DNA of 64,000 nucleotides from Rhodocyclaceae bacterium (GTDB lineage Bacteria > Pseudomonadota > Gammaproteobacteria > Burkholderiales > Rhodocyclaceae): the NCBI GenBank assembly GCA_004379165.1, contig NKXK01000020.1:1-64000 (forward strand), written 5' to 3'. The notes beneath the pieces were generated by a model. That model was given only the letters and a program-made list of their open reading frames with translations, had not been told where the DNA came from and searched no databases. Positions within the stretch are counted from its first letter, which is position 1. The number at the start of each line of letters is the position of its first letter. Shown piece after piece: positions 49,437 to 59,655 of this stretch. A program made the position numbers and the translations under genes.

Positions 49437-52154
49437 TTACTTGTTGCCGGTTTCGACCATCACTAGGGGCTCATCGCTACCGGCTACAACCGCTTTCGGC
49501 TTGCGGGCACGGCCCAGCTTGGGTGCCGACTCGGCCACTGCCACCATCGGTGCGGCGCTCGTTGTCTGTACCATCACCAGACCGCTATCCGCCAGGGTTG
49601 CAGCCAGGTCGACCGGTGCTACCGGAGCAGGTTCACTGACCACCGGTGTGGCGGTCTCGACGACGACTGGCGCCTCCGCTACCGGCGCAGCGACTGTGGT
49701 TTCTTCAGCCACTGCCACCGGCTCGACGACTTCCGGCACCGGCACCACTTCCGGTTTTTGCTCGATTTCCGGGTTGACCGCAGCAGCTTCAATCGGCGCT
49801 ACGGCTACCGGTGCAGTTTCGACAACAGCTTCCGGCGTCGCAACGGCTTCAGCAACAACAACCGGCGCCTGCACCGCCTCAGGCTGCGCCACCGGGGCTG
49901 CCACTTCTGCCGGGACAACCACGACCAGCGGCGCCTGATTCTGCTGATCGGCTCCAAGTGCCTGAACATTCGCATCGACCGCATCAACGGCGACTGCCGC
50001 AGTTTCGCCTTCGTTGCGACGTTCGCCACGACCACGGCCACCGCGGCGGCCACGACGACGACCGCCTTGCTCGTCACCACCGACGCCATCCTGGGCCGGA
50101 GCGACTGCCGCCAAGGCGCCCGCCTCAATCGCTTGCGCTTCGGTCACATTCAGCTTGTTTTCAAGCGCCTCGACAGGTGGACGTTCGCGACGTTCCTTGC
50201 GTTCGCCGCGCGGACGGCGCTCCTGGCGGCCTTCGGCGTTGCCGGCCGATTCTTCGCGTGGCGCCTTGTCAACATTACGCTCCTTGCGCTCGTCGTCACG
50301 ACGATTGCCATTGCGACCGTTACGGCGGCCATCGCGACCCTCGCCACGCTCGCGGCGGCCATCACCACGGCCTTCACGCGGCTTGCGCGCTTCCGGTGCC
50401 TGAGCGGCTACGGGTTGGGCTTGCGGCACCGGTTCGCTTCGGAACCAGGAGAACAGGCGCGCAAACAGGCCCGGTTGCGGCTGTACCGCAACAACCGGGG
50501 CAGGTGTCGGTTCCGGCGCCTTTTCGCTGACCACCGGCGCTGGCTGCTCGGGAGAAATGCCCTTGATCACGGCTTCCTGGCGCGGCTTGGCGGCTTCATC
50601 CTTGCCATTGCCGTTGCGTGTCGCCTCCTCGATCGGCTGATCGACCATCTTGTAGGACGGTTCGCGAACATCGTCGTTGTTCAGGTCGTCGTGACGCAGA
50701 CGCGTGATCGTGTGCGCCGGCGTTTCGAGATGCACATTCGGGATCAACAGGATCGTAACCTTGTGGCGCAGTTCGATCGCCTGGATGTCCGGGCGCTTTT
50801 CGTTGAGCAGGAAAGTTGCGACATCGACCGGCACCTGAACATGCACGGCACCGGTATTTTCCTTCATCGCTTCCTCTTCGAGGATGCGCAGGATGTGCAG
50901 CGCAGCCGACTCCGTCGAGCGGATGTGGCCGGTGCCCATGCAGCGCGGGCAGGGGATGTAGCTGGTCTCGGCGAGGGCAGGACGTAGACGCTGACGCGAC
51001 AGTTCCATCAGGCCGAAGCGACTGATCTTGCCCATCTGGACGCGGGCGCGGTCGAAGCGCAGCGCATCGCGCAGACGGTTTTCGACTTCACGCTGGTTCT
51101 TGCTGCTTTCCATGTCGATGAAATCGATGACGATCAGACCACCCAGGTCGCGCAAGCGGAGCTGGCGGGCCAGTTCGTCAGCGGCTTCAAGATTGGTCTT
51201 GAGTGCGGTTTCCTCGATGTCCGAGCCCTTGGTCGCGCGACCGGAGTTCACGTCAACGGCTACCAGCGCTTCGGTGTGATCGATGACGATGGCGCCGCCG
51301 GATGGCAGATTGACCTGACGGGCAAAGGCGGTTTCGATCTGGTGTTCGATCTGGAAGCGCGAGAACAGCGGCACGTCGTCGCGATAGCGTTTGACGCGGC
51401 TGACATTGGGCGGCATGACCGTACCCATGAAGGCGCGGGCCTGTTCAAAGACCTCGTCGGTGTCGATCAGGATTTCACCGATATCCGGCTGGAAGTAATC
51501 GCGGATGGCGCGAATGACCAGTGAACCTTCGAGATAGATCAGGAAGGCGCCGGATTGCTGCTGGGCAGCCCCTTCGATGGCGCTCCACAGTTGCAGCAGG
51601 TAGTTCAAGTCCCACTGCAGTTCTTCTGCCTGGCGGCCGATGGCCGCGGTGCGCGCGATCAGGCTCATGCCCTGCGGCACTTGCAGTTGATCCATGGTTT
51701 CACGCAGTTCGGCGCGCTCGTCGCCATCCACGCGGCGCGAGACTCCGCCACCGCGCGGGTTGTTCGGCATGAGAACGAGGTAACGACCTGCCAGCGAGAC
51801 ATTGGTGGTCAGGGCGGCACCCTTGTTGCCGCGCTCGTCCTTGTCGACCTGGACGATCAGTTCCTGGCCTTCCTTCAAGGCTTCGTTGATCTTGGCCTTA
51901 CCGGCTTCGACACCCGGCTGGAAGTACATTCGGGAGACTTCCTTGAACGGCAGGAAGCCGTGGCGCTCGGCACCGTAGTCGACGAAGCAGGCTTCGAGCG
52001 ACGGTTCGATGCGAGTGATGACACCCTTGTAGATATTGCTCTTGCGTTGTTCCTTGGCGGCGGATTCAATGTCGAGATCAATCAGTTTCTGACCATCGAC
52101 AATGGCGACACGGAGTTCTTCCGCCTGTGTCGCATTGAAAAGCATGCGTTTCAT
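49437..52154 (-). CDS. rne: Ribonuclease E
   Basis: RNase E is the endonuclease of mRNA decay and rRNA/tRNA processing and the scaffold of the degradosome. The 905-residue protein starts at [10 protein letters not shown]. The catalytic half has the S1 region ([17 protein letters not shown]), the DNase-like part with IVIDFIDM, and the zinc-link CPRCMGTGH. From about residue 500 the scaffold is Arg-rich ([20 protein letters not shown]) and then a long Val/Ala/Pro/Glu-rich tail ending in a short basic patch. The tail is low-complexity and contains one dispersed-motif copy. Confidence 0.97.
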   Translation of the reverse strand: MKRMLFNATQAEELRVAIVDGQKLIDLDIESAAKEQRKSNIYKGVITRIEPSLEACFVDYGAERHGFLPFKEVSRMYFQPGVEAGKAKINEALKEGQELIVQVDKDERGNKGAALTTNVSLAGRYLVLMPNNPRGGGVSRRVDGDERAELRETMDQLQVPQGMSLIARTAAIGRQAEELQWDLNYLLQLWSAIEGAAQQQSGAFLIYLEGSLVIRAIRDYFQPDIGEILIDTDEVFEQARAFMGTVMPPNVSRVKRYRDDVPLFSRFQIEHQIETAFARQVNLPSGGAIVIDHTEALVAVDVNSGRATKGSDIEETALKTNLEAADELARQLRLRDLGGLIVIDFIDMESSKNQREVENRLRDALRFDRARVQMGKISRFGLMELSRQRLRPALAETSYIPCPRCMGTGHIRSTESAALHILRILEEEAMKENTGAVHVQVPVDVATFLLNEKRPDIQAIELRHKVTILLIPNVHLETPAHTITRLRHDDLNNDDVREPSYKMVDQPIEEATRNGNGKDEAAKPRQEAVIKGISPEQPAPVVSEKAPEPTPAPVVAVQPQPGLFARLFSWFRSEPVPQAQPVAAQAPEARKPREGRGDGRRERGEGRDGRRNGRNGNRRDDERKERNVDKAPREESAGNAEGRQERRPRGERKERRERPPVEALENKLNVTEAQAIEAGALAAVAPAQDGVGGDEQGGRRRGRRGGRGRGERRNEGETAAVAVDAVDANVQALGADQQNQAPLVVVVPAEVAAPVAQPEAVQAPVVVAEAVATPEAVVETAPVAVAPIEAAAVNPEIEQKPEVVPVPEVVEPVAVAEETTVAAPVAEAPVVVETATPVVSEPAPVAPVDLAATLADSGLVMVQTTSAAPMVAVAESAPKLGRARKPKAVVAGSDEPLVMVETGNK
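49752..49783 (-). repeat. Dispersed GCGGTCAAC/A-tract motif, copy 11
   Basis: The core CTGCGGTCAACCC is followed by GGAAATCG and GCAAAAACCGG. It lies inside the scaffold tail of rne. Confidence 0.85.
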
Positions 52155-52559
52155 TGTTTTGGGGCTCCAGCGCTCGACTAAAGCACGCTGCAAGGAAACG
52201 CCCATGCAGGCAGCGACAGGGTCTTATCGGGTTGCGTTCATCAGTTAGCGAAAGGCAAAGGCGATTTGAGTATGTGCTGATCAAAAAATGGTTGCGTGCT
52301 TTTTATTCAATTTCGCAACCTGAAAATCCTGCAACGGGCAATCCGTGCGTGCTTATAGCGGGCTAATCCATTACCATCACTACTTTTGGTGAGTGAAGTT
52401 AACCAGTTTGCTTCACGTTGGTCTGGCCTGAGCAATTGGCGCAGGTGAGATCAGGAGCCTGCCGTTCGGCGGTCGCGCTGATGGCGCGAGGGCGGACGGT
52501 CTGACGATTCGGGATCGCTTGCAAACCGAGACGTGAAACGTGGGCAGTATATTAGAAAA
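52155..52559. other. Intergenic region between rne and rluC
   Basis: These 405 bp are without a credible gene and must hold both divergent promoters and a long rne leader. RNase E leaders are often self-cleaved for autoregulation; no specific hairpin could be matched here. GCAGG and CCTGC (52441-52462) can pair. The middle is AT-richer than the flanks, and TATATT lies 7 bp before the rluC ATG. Confidence 0.5.
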
Positions 52560-53564
52560 ATGAGCAGTGCAGGAAACAATTCAGTCACCCACCGCCTGAT
52601 CAGTGAAGATGAAGCTGGACAGCGCCTCGACAACTTCCTGATCCGCGTATGCAAGGGGGTTCCCAAGAGTCACATTTACCGGATTCTCCGTAGCGGGGAG
52701 GTGCGGGTAAACAGCAAACGCGTCGATGCCACTTATCGTTTGCTGACTGGCGACAAACTGCGCATCCCGCCGATCCGCATTGCCGAGCGTCCGCAGGATG
52801 AAGTCGAGGAGGCCGCAAAGGCTCGGGTTGATTTACCGATCCTGTTCGAGGACGACGCCTTGCTGGTCATAGACAAGCCGGAGGGCATTGCGGTCCATGG
52901 TGGCAGCGGCGTCAGTTTCGGGGTCATCGAAGCGCTGCGCCGGCAGCGGCCGCAAGCAAAATTTCTCGAACTCGCACATCGTCTGGATCGCGAAACCTCG
53001 GGCATCCTTCTTGTCGGCAAGAAGCGACTGGCACTGAGCGCATTGCATGACATGTTCCGAGAACATGGCGCGGGCGCCGACAAGCGCTATCTGGTGCTGG
53101 TCAAGGGACGCTGGATGAACAACACCCAGCACGTGAAAACACCGCTACTGAAATATCTGACCGACAGCGGTGAACGCCGGGTTTCGGTGCACGCTGACGG
53201 CAAGCCGTCGCACACGGTATTCAGACTGCTCGCCCGCTGGCCGGAAATGAGTCTCCTCGAAGCGCAGTTGAAGACCGGGCGAACTCACCAGATCCGCGTG
53301 CACCTCGCCCATCTGGGTTTTCCGATCCTTGGCGACGAAAAATACGGCGACTTTGCACTCAACAAACACCTTCGCCCGGCCGGTCTCAAACGCATGGCAC
53401 TGCACGCGTGGCGTATGAGCTTCAGGCACCCGATCAGCGGTGTGGCAATGCACTGTCAGGCCAACTTGCCGAATGGTATGGCCGACTACATTGCTGCGGT
53501 GAACCGTGAAAACACGCGAGAATTTGCCAGCGAACAGTTCCCGGAGGTTTTCGAGCAATCATGA
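52560..53564 (+). CDS. rluC: 23S rRNA pseudouridine synthase RluC
   Basis: RluC makes pseudouridines 955, 2504 and 2580 in E. coli 23S rRNA. The 334-residue protein starts at MSSAGNNS; a GTG 27 bp earlier is a weaker start. The N-terminal S4 domain has AGQRLDNFLIRVCKGVPKSH. The catalytic motif is HRLDRETSGILLVGK, and KTGRTHQIRVHLAHLG is C-terminal. It is the first gene of rluC-HAD-Rieske-sppA, and its stop overlaps the next ATG. Confidence 0.95.
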   Translation: MSSAGNNSVTHRLISEDEAGQRLDNFLIRVCKGVPKSHIYRILRSGEVRVNSKRVDATYRLLTGDKLRIPPIRIAERPQDEVEEAAKARVDLPILFEDDALLVIDKPEGIAVHGGSGVSFGVIEALRRQRPQAKFLELAHRLDRETSGILLVGKKRLALSALHDMFREHGAGADKRYLVLVKGRWMNNTQHVKTPLLKYLTDSGERRVSVHADGKPSHTVFRLLARWPEMSLLEAQLKTGRTHQIRVHLAHLGFPILGDEKYGDFALNKHLRPAGLKRMALHAWRMSFRHPISGVAMHCQANLPNGMADYIAAVNRENTREFASEQFPEVFEQS

Positions 53565-54211
53565 AATACGAACTTGTTGTTTTCGACTGGGACGGGACGC
53601 TGCTTGATTCCGCCGGGGCGATTGTCCAGGCCATCCAGGCGGCCTGCGCCGATCTCGAACTGCCAATCCCGCCGGATCAGCAGGCGAGACACGTCATCGG
53701 CCTCGGCCTCGCCGATGCCATGCGCCATGCTGTCCCGGACCTGCCGCCCGACCGTTACCAGGCCATGGTCGATCGCTACCGTTATCACTATCTGTCGGGC
53801 GACCATCAACTCACACTTTTTCCTGGCGTGCCGGCCATGCTCGAACGGCTCAACGCAACTGGACATATCGTCACGATCGCCACTGGAAAAAGTCGCCTTG
53901 GCCTGGAGCGGGCACTCGATCACTCCGGATTGCGGCCGCTATTTCAAGCGTCCCGCTGCGCCGATGAATGCCACTCGAAGCCGCATCCGCAGATGCTGGA
54001 GGAATTAATGGCGGAATTCGGCGTTCTGCCCGAAGCCACGGTGATGATCGGGGACACCTCACACGATCTGCTGATGGCACGCAACGCTGCCGTGGATGCG
54101 GTGGCTGTAACCTACGGCGCGCACCCCCATGATCATCTGCTCGACCACAACCCGGTGGCCTGTGTCGGTAACGTTTCCGAACTGGACGCATGGCTGCTGA
54201 AAAACGCCTGA
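53561..54211 (+). CDS. HAD-superfamily phosphatase (phosphoglycolate phosphatase-like)
   Basis: The 216-residue protein has HAD motif I FDWDGTLLDS, motif II threonine in IATGK, lysine in SKPHPQML, and motif IV GDTSHDLLMARNA. The helical cap between about 20 and 85 is of the Gph type. The substrate is unknown. Its place directly after rluC is common in betaproteobacteria. Its last 22 bp overlap the Rieske gene. Confidence 0.92.
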   Translation: MKYELVVFDWDGTLLDSAGAIVQAIQAACADLELPIPPDQQARHVIGLGLADAMRHAVPDLPPDRYQAMVDRYRYHYLSGDHQLTLFPGVPAMLERLNATGHIVTIATGKSRLGLERALDHSGLRPLFQASRCADECHSKPHPQMLEELMAEFGVLPEATVMIGDTSHDLLMARNAAVDAVAVTYGAHPHDHLLDHNPVACVGNVSELDAWLLKNA

Positions 54212-54537
54212 TCTGTGCCAGCGCCGAACTGGCCAACGGCGGCCCCGGGCATCGCTTCAGTATCAGCGAGTCGGGCCGTGAGATACCGGCCTTCGTCGTC
54301 CGCTTCAAAGACCGGGCCTACGCCTATGTCAATCAGTGCGGACACATTCCCGCCGAACTCGATTGGCGCCCCGGCGAATTGTTCGATGATTCCAAGCTAT
54401 ACTTGATCTGCTCGATACATGGCGCGCTGTATTCGCCGGAAACCGGGCGCTGCCTCACCGGACGCTGCGAGGAAAGTGGGTTGAAGCCCCTACCCGTGAG
54501 TGAAGCGGACGGAAATGTCTATCTGGACCCAGAATAA
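54190..54537 (+). CDS. Rieske [2Fe-2S] domain protein
   Basis: The 115-residue protein is a single Rieske domain: cluster ligands CGH in VNQCGHIPAELD and CxxH in LICSIHGALYSP. It has no membrane anchor, so it is probably a soluble ferredoxin-like carrier. The partner is unknown. It lies between a HAD phosphatase and SppA in a tight operon (22-bp overlap upstream, 3-bp gap downstream). Confidence 0.93.
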   Translation: MAAEKRLICASAELANGGPGHRFSISESGREIPAFVVRFKDRAYAYVNQCGHIPAELDWRPGELFDDSKLYLICSIHGALYSPETGRCLTGRCEESGLKPLPVSEADGNVYLDPE

Positions 54538-54540
54538 TCA

Positions 54541-55503
54541 ATGGACACCCCCCAAGAGAAAACTCCCGACAACGACTGGGAGCGCAAGACCCTCGAAAAG
54601 CTGCTGTTTGCAGCCTATGAAGAGCAGAAATCCCGCCGTCGCTGGAGCATTTTTTTCCGCACGGCAATCCTGCTTTTCCTGTTCCTGATCCTGCTCGCCT
54701 CGGTGGAGTTCGGCAAGGACGCGGATACCCACGTACGGCACACGGCGATGATCGACCTGCAGGGTGTCATTCAGCCGAAGGGCGAGAGCAATGCCGAGAA
54801 CATCATTGCCGCCCTCAATTCCGCCTACGAACAACAACATGTCGCCGGCGTCATCCTGCGCATCAACAGCCCCGGTGGCAGTCCTGTTCAGGCGGGCATG
54901 GTCAATGACGAAATCCGTCGCCTGCGCAGCAAGCATCCGGACAAGCCCCTGTACGCCGTAGTCGAGGACATGTGCGCCTCCGGCGGTTACTTTGTTGCCG
55001 TTGCTGCCGACAGGATCTATGTCAATCAGGCGAGCATCGTCGGCTCGATCGGTGTCCTGATGGACGGCTTCGGATTTACTGGCACGATGGACAAAATCGG
55101 TGTCGAGCGCCGCTTGCTGACCGCTGGCGAAAACAAGGGTTTCCTGGATCCTTTCTCACCGCAAGCTGCCCAGCATCGCGCGCATGCGCAAACCATGCTC
55201 AATGACATTCACAAGCAGTTCATCGACGTCGTCAAGACCGGCCGAGGCAGCCGTCTCAAGGAAACACCGGAAATGTTCTCCGGCTTGATGTGGACCGGCG
55301 CGCAAAGCATTCAGCTGGGTCTGGCCGATGAACTCGGTAGCGTTGATTCCGTGGCCCGTGACGTCATCAAGGCCGAGAAGGTGCTCGATTACTCGGTCAA
55401 GGACAACATTGCCGAACGCTTTGCCAAGCGTCTCGGCGCCGGCGCCGTCCACGGCTTCTGGAAAGGCTTTTCTGAAGGCGCGCTAGGCGCACGCCTTCAG
55501 TAG
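54541..55503 (+). CDS. sppA: Signal peptide peptidase SppA (family S49)
   Basis: This is a 320-residue membrane-anchored serine protease with one TM at about 40-58. The core has LRINSPGGSPVQAG, the catalytic serine in DMCASGGYFVAVAADRIY, GSIGVLMDGFGF, and the likely catalytic lysine in GENKGFLDPF. It is the short single-domain form. It digests cleaved signal peptides in the inner membrane. Confidence 0.92.
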   Translation: MDTPQEKTPDNDWERKTLEKLLFAAYEEQKSRRRWSIFFRTAILLFLFLILLASVEFGKDADTHVRHTAMIDLQGVIQPKGESNAENIIAALNSAYEQQHVAGVILRINSPGGSPVQAGMVNDEIRRLRSKHPDKPLYAVVEDMCASGGYFVAVAADRIYVNQASIVGSIGVLMDGFGFTGTMDKIGVERRLLTAGENKGFLDPFSPQAAQHRAHAQTMLNDIHKQFIDVVKTGRGSRLKETPEMFSGLMWTGAQSIQLGLADELGSVDSVARDVIKAEKVLDYSVKDNIAERFAKRLGAGAVHGFWKGFSEGALGARLQ

Positions 55504-55506
55504 ACG

Positions 55507-56217
55507 TCAGGCCAGCATCAGGAACACGGTGGGGCGCCGCTCGACATCGGGGAGCGCCGTTTTTTTCCATGCCTGAACGCTCAGCGTTCGAATGGTTTCA
55601 CCGGGAAGGCTGATATCGGTCGCCACGGTCAGCCGCGTCGCCGGGTTCAAATTTGCACGCAGACTCTCGAACAGCGCCAGATTCCGATAGGGCGTTTCGA
55701 TGAAAATCTGCGTCTGGCGCTTTTTGCGTGACTCGCTTTCCAGATCACGCAAGGCCTTGAGACGCTCATTTTCCTTCGCCGGCAGGTAGCCATGGAAGGC
55801 AAAACATTGTCCATTCAACCCTGAGGCCATCAAGGCGAGAAGCAGGGAAGAGGGGCCGATCAGCGGCACGACCCGCAGACCGCGCGCCTGTGCCAGCGCC
55901 ACCAGATCGGCGCCGGGGTCCGCTATCGCCGGGCAGCCCGCTTCGGAGAGCAGCCCGACATCATAACCGTCGAGCAAGGGTTGCAGCAGGTCATCCAGCG
56001 CCTCTCGCCGCGTGTGCTCGTTTAGCTCCGAGAGTTGCAACGCCTGTAGTGGCTGCTCGGTACCGGCCGCCTTCAGGAAAACCCGCGCTGTCTTGGCCTG
56101 CTCGACGACGAAGTGGGTGAGCGGACGAATTACCGCCAATACATCGGGCGGCAAACACGACTGTGGCGCCATCGGACCCAGCGGCACCGGAATCAGGTAC
56201 AGAGTCCCGGGTGTCAC
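55507..56217 (-). CDS. RsmI-related SAM-dependent methyltransferase
   Basis: The 236-residue tetrapyrrole-methylase-fold enzyme starts at GTG 56217, which overlaps the maf stop (GTGA). It reads [13 protein letters not shown] at the N-terminus, where RsmI has TPIGN. It then shows [32 protein letters not shown] and FIETPYRN. RsmI methylates C1402 of 16S rRNA at the ribose. This shorter homologue is a distinct betaproteobacterial type, so the exact target is unsure. Confidence 0.85.
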   Translation of the reverse strand: MTPGTLYLIPVPLGPMAPQSCLPPDVLAVIRPLTHFVVEQAKTARVFLKAAGTEQPLQALQLSELNEHTRREALDDLLQPLLDGYDVGLLSEAGCPAIADPGADLVALAQARGLRVVPLIGPSSLLLALMASGLNGQCFAFHGYLPAKENERLKALRDLESESRKKRQTQIFIETPYRNLALFESLRANLNPATRLTVATDISLPGETIRTLSVQAWKKTALPDVERRPTVFLMLA

Positions 56218-56795
56218 AGGACGCGAACTCCCTGGTTGCGCAACAGGTCGCACAAGGCGATCAGTGGCAGGCCCACCAGCGCGTTCGGGTCCTCGCCCTG
56301 AATCGCGCTCAGCAATGCAAGCCCCAGGCCTTCCGACTTGGCCGAGCCGGCACAGTTATAGGCCGGCTCACGGCGCAGGTAACCCTCGATTTCGTCATCA
56401 GACAGATGCCGGAAGCTGACCAGCGTCGGCACCCCGCGCACTTCAGCTTGGCTGGTAGCGGCATTGAAAAGGCAGAGTGCGGTAAAAAAATTGACCGTCT
56501 TTCCGGACAGCGCCCGCAGTTGCGCAACAGCGCGTTCATGCGTTCCCGGTTTTCCGTAGATTTTTCCGTCGACCGTAGCAACCTGATCACTGCCAATGAT
56601 CAACGCCCCCGGGTAACGATCAGCCACCGCGCGCGCCTTTGCTTCAGCAAGGCGCAGGGCCAGCGCCGGCGGCGCCTCATCCGGTAACGGAGTTTCGTCT
56701 GTCTCGGGATTGGCAACTTCAAAAGGCAGGCCAAGGCGACCGAGGAGTTCCCGGCGATACGGGGAGGTAGAGGCAAGGATCAGTTTTTGATGCAT
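56214..56795 (-). CDS. Maf-family nucleotide pyrophosphatase (YceF type)
   Basis: The 193-residue protein starts at [18 protein letters not shown]. The catalytic block is [17 protein letters not shown], and [18 protein letters not shown] is near the C-terminus. YceF-type Maf proteins hydrolyse m7GTP and similar modified nucleotides. It is divergent from yceD, the E. coli arrangement (yceF-yceD-rpmF). A weak dispersed-motif copy lies inside. Confidence 0.92.
   Translation of the reverse strand: MHQKLILASTSPYRRELLGRLGLPFEVANPETDETPLPDEAPPALALRLAEAKARAVADRYPGALIIGSDQVATVDGKIYGKPGTHERAVAQLRALSGKTVNFFTALCLFNAATSQAEVRGVPTLVSFRHLSDDEIEGYLRREPAYNCAGSAKSEGLGLALLSAIQGEDPNALVGLPLIALCDLLRNQGVRVL
56547..56579 (-). 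repeat. Dispersed motif, weak copy 12
   Basis: The core TACGGTCGAC has two deviations and is followed by GGAAAAATC and GGAAAACCGG. It lies inside the maf-family gene. Confidence 0.5.
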
Positions 56796-56848
56796 GAATG
56801 TTATGTACAACAAGGTGTTGCGCGACTAACTTGAAGCAGCACTTTGTT

Positions 56849-56877
56849 TTGACTTGGAGAGCCAAAAATAATATCAT
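56849..56877 (+). promoter_or_regulatory. Sigma-70 promoter of yceD-rpmF-plsX-fab
   Basis: TTGACT, a 17-bp spacer and TATCAT match the consensus at 9 or 10 of 12 positions. Transcription would begin near 56884, just upstream of the proposed yceD start. This argues against the longer yceD frame beginning at 56798. Confidence 0.75.
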
Positions 56878-56905
56878 CCAACGTTTAAGTCGTAACAGAT
56901 CAAGA

Positions 56906-57394
56906 TTGAAAAGAATCAAGGACGCTTTCGTTTTTGCCAGAGAAGGCCGTGTTCTCGAGGGAACGCTGCCGGTATCGGGTTTTGAACGTCTGCAAGATCT
57001 CCTGACCGACAGCGAAGGCGAAGTTGCTTTTGTGCTTAAAGGTTTCAAGGGGGAGCGAGGCGAGCCGATGCTGCAAACGCAGATCAGCGGCATCATCGCG
57101 CTGGCTTGCCAGCGTTGCCTCGAAGCCATTCCTTTCGATCTCGATGTCGACAACCTGCTGGAAATTGTTCCCGAGGGTGCCGAACTGTCGCAAGACGAGC
57201 TGGAAGACGACACTCGGGATTTCCTGCCGGTGGCGAAAGAGCTGGATGTGGTTGAATTCATCGAGGATGAAATTCTGCTGGCCCTTCCGGTTGCGCCGCG
57301 GCACGAAAGATGTGGCTTGCCTGGGGCTGCCGATGCTGGCGAACGGGTTCACCCCTTCGCAACACTGGCGGGCCTCAAAGGCAAGCCGAATTGA
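56906..57394 (+). CDS. yceD: YceD/DUF177 protein (23S rRNA accumulation protein)
   Basis: The protein has about 162 residues from TTG 56906. This start is chosen because it lies 22 bp after the predicted transcription start and because homology-like sequence begins at DAFVFAREGRVLEGTLPV. The family features are a CQRCLE cysteine pair in the middle and PRHERCGLPG near the end. YceD is linked to 23S rRNA maturation in bacteria and plants. It is almost always next to rpmF, here 18 bp upstream. Confidence 0.87.
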   Translation: MKRIKDAFVFAREGRVLEGTLPVSGFERLQDLLTDSEGEVAFVLKGFKGERGEPMLQTQISGIIALACQRCLEAIPFDLDVDNLLEIVPEGAELSQDELEDDTRDFLPVAKELDVVEFIEDEILLALPVAPRHERCGLPGAADAGERVHPFATLAGLKGKPN

Positions 57395-57412
57395 TTTTTT
57401 TGGAGTAACAAC

Positions 57413-57592
57413 ATGGCCGTTCAACAGAACAAGAAGTCCCCGTCCAAGCGTGGCATGCACCGCGCTCACGATTTCCTGACCAACCCGCCGCTGGCTGTCG
57501 AATCCACCACTGGCGAGGTGCACCTGCGTCACCACATCTCCCCGACCGGTTTCTACCGCGGCAAAAAAGTTATCAAGGGCAAGGGCGAGTAA
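57413..57592 (+). CDS. rpmF: 50S ribosomal protein L32
   Basis: The 59-residue protein starts [20 protein letters not shown] and ends [10 protein letters not shown], typical of the L32 form without the CxxC zinc site. TGGAG precedes the ATG by seven bases. A terminator follows immediately. Confidence 0.97.
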   Translation: MAVQQNKKSPSKRGMHRAHDFLTNPPLAVESTTGEVHLRHHISPTGFYRGKKVIKGKGE

Positions 57593-57605
57593 TCGTTCGC
57601 TGAAG

Positions 57606-57643
57606 GGCAGGCGGCTCCGCATGGAGCGCCTGCCTTTTCTTTT
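57606..57643 (+). terminator. Terminator/attenuator between rpmF and plsX
   Basis: GGCAGGCGGCTCC and GGAGCGCCTGCC pair (one bulged G) around GCAT and run into TTTTCTTTT. The T-run ends three bases before the plsX ATG, leaving no room for a separate ribosome binding site. Confidence 0.82.
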
Positions 57644-57646
57644 GCC

Positions 57647-58678
57647 ATGACAACCCGCATCGCCATCGATTGCATGGGGGGAGACCACGGTCCGTCAGTG
57701 ACGGTGCCGGCGGCGCTTCGCTTTCTTGATGAGCAGGCTGGTGTATCGCTCATCCTGGTTGGCCAGGAGGACGCGATTCGCCCCTTGCTTGCATCCCATG
57801 CCAGTAATCCGCGTCTCAGCATCGTTCACGCCAGCGAAATTGTCGGCATGGATGAATCGCCGGCGCTCGCTCTCCGCAACAAGAAGGACTCTTCGATGCG
57901 GGTGGCCATCAATCAGGTAAAGAACGGGGATGCCGATGCCTGCGTGTCCGCCGGCAATACCGGAGCACTGATGGCGATATCGCGCTTCGTCCTGAAAATG
58001 CTGCCGGGCATCGAACGACCCGCGATTTGCGCGCCGCTCCCAACCGCCAATGGCCATACCCACATGCTTGATCTGGGCGCCAACGTCGATTGTGGTCCGG
58101 AACACCTCCTGCAATTTGGCATTATGGGCTCATCGCTGATATCGGCTATGGAGCGCAAGGAGCGCCCGACCGTCGGCATCCTCAATATCGGAGAAGAGGA
58201 AATCAAGGGCAACGAGGTCGTGAAAGCGGCCGCCGAGTTGCTGCGTGCCTCTGACCTGAACTTCATCGGCAACGTTGAAGGTGATGGTATCTACAAGGGT
58301 GATGCCGATGTGATCGTTTGCGACGGTTTTGTCGGCAACGTCGCGCTCAAGACCTCGGAAGGCTTGGCGCAGATGCTGGCTTCCTCGCTGCGCTCCGAAT
58401 TCAAGCGCAACTGGCTGACCAAGCTGGCCGCGCTAATCGCCATTTCGGTACTCAACAACTTCAAGAACCGCTTCGATCACCGACGCTACAATGGCGCGAT
58501 CCTGCTCGGCCTCAAGGGCATTTCAGTCAAGAGCCATGGCTCCGCTGACGAACTGGCTTTCTGTAATGCCTTGTCGCGTGCCTATGAAGCGGCTCAGAAC
58601 CGAGTTGTCGATCGCATCGCTGAACACCTCGCACGCATGGCAACGCCGCTCCAGGTAGCGGCAACGGAGACTGTCTGA
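57647..58678 (+). CDS. plsX: Phosphate acyltransferase PlsX
   Basis: PlsX makes acyl-phosphate from acyl-ACP for phospholipid synthesis. The 343-residue protein has an N-terminus [19 protein letters not shown], the stretch [11 protein letters not shown] and a C-terminal KSHGSADE. No Shine-Dalgarno is visible: the bases before the ATG are the T-run of a terminator. fabH begins immediately after the stop. Confidence 0.96.
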   Translation: MTTRIAIDCMGGDHGPSVTVPAALRFLDEQAGVSLILVGQEDAIRPLLASHASNPRLSIVHASEIVGMDESPALALRNKKDSSMRVAINQVKNGDADACVSAGNTGALMAISRFVLKMLPGIERPAICAPLPTANGHTHMLDLGANVDCGPEHLLQFGIMGSSLISAMERKERPTVGILNIGEEEIKGNEVVKAAAELLRASDLNFIGNVEGDGIYKGDADVIVCDGFVGNVALKTSEGLAQMLASSLRSEFKRNWLTKLAALIAISVLNNFKNRFDHRRYNGAILLGLKGISVKSHGSADELAFCNALSRAYEAAQNRVVDRIAEHLARMATPLQVAATETV

Positions 58679-59638
58679 ATGTTTTCAAGACTGATTGGCA
58701 CCGGCAGTTACCTACCGGGCGACCCCGTCACCAATCACGACCTCGCGGCTCGCGGCATCGACACCAACGACGAGTGGATCATTACCCGCACCGGTATCCG
58801 CAGCCGCCATCTGGCACCTGCCGGCACCACCTCGAGCGAACTTGGTCTGATTGCCGCCCAGAGGGCATTGGCGATGGCCGATATCGACCCCGCGGAACTC
58901 GATCTGATCATTGTCGCAACCTCGACCCCGGATTACATCTTCCCCAGCACAGCCTGCCTGATTCAGGGCAAGCTCGGTAACAAGGGTGCTGCGGCTTTTG
59001 ACGTGCAAGCGGTTTGCAGTGGCTTCGCCTATGCACTCGGGATCGCCGACAAATTCATCCGTTCCGATAGCCACAAGAAGGCTCTGGTTGTCGGCGCTGA
59101 AGTGTTTTCCCGCATCCTCGACTGGAACGATCGCGGCACTTGCGTCCTGTTCGGTGACGGTGCCGGCGCCGTCGTCCTTGAAGCCTCCGACAAACCCGGA
59201 ATACTCGCGACCGCGATGCACGCCGACGGTAGCCAGAATGGCATTCTCAACGTGCCGGGGCAGGTCTGCAACGGCCAGGTGACCGGCGACCCCTTCCTGC
59301 GAATGGATGGTCAGGCCGTGTTCAAGTTCGCGGTGCGGGTCCTGTCCGATATCGCAGAGGAGGTGGCCACAGCCGCTGGCATGCAGACCAGTGATGTCGA
59401 TTGGCTGATTCCACACCAGGCCAATATTCGCATCATCGAAGCGACCGGCAAGAAGCTGGGTATCAATCGCGACAAAGTCATCGTCACCGTCGACCGCCAC
59501 GGCAATACCTCTGCCGCGTCTGTTCCTCTGGCGCTTGACGAAGCTGTTCGCGACGGCCGAATCCAGCGTGGCCAGAAAGTGCTGCTTGAGGGTGTCGGCG
59601 GTGGTTTCACTTGGGGCGCAGCCCTGCTCGAATTCTGA
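58679..59638 (+). CDS. fabH: Beta-ketoacyl-ACP synthase III
   Basis: FabH condenses acetyl-CoA with malonyl-ACP, the first step of fatty-acid elongation. In the 319-residue protein the catalytic Cys is in [13 protein letters not shown], His in IPHQANIRI, and Asn in [10 protein letters not shown]. The GTGSYLP start and [13 protein letters not shown] end are typical. Confidence 0.97.
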   Translation: MFSRLIGTGSYLPGDPVTNHDLAARGIDTNDEWIITRTGIRSRHLAPAGTTSSELGLIAAQRALAMADIDPAELDLIIVATSTPDYIFPSTACLIQGKLGNKGAAAFDVQAVCSGFAYALGIADKFIRSDSHKKALVVGAEVFSRILDWNDRGTCVLFGDGAGAVVLEASDKPGILATAMHADGSQNGILNVPGQVCNGQVTGDPFLRMDGQAVFKFAVRVLSDIAEEVATAAGMQTSDVDWLIPHQANIRIIEATGKKLGINRDKVIVTVDRHGNTSAASVPLALDEAVRDGRIQRGQKVLLEGVGGGFTWGAALLEF

Positions 59639-59655
59639 TAACAGGAGACTCTTTT

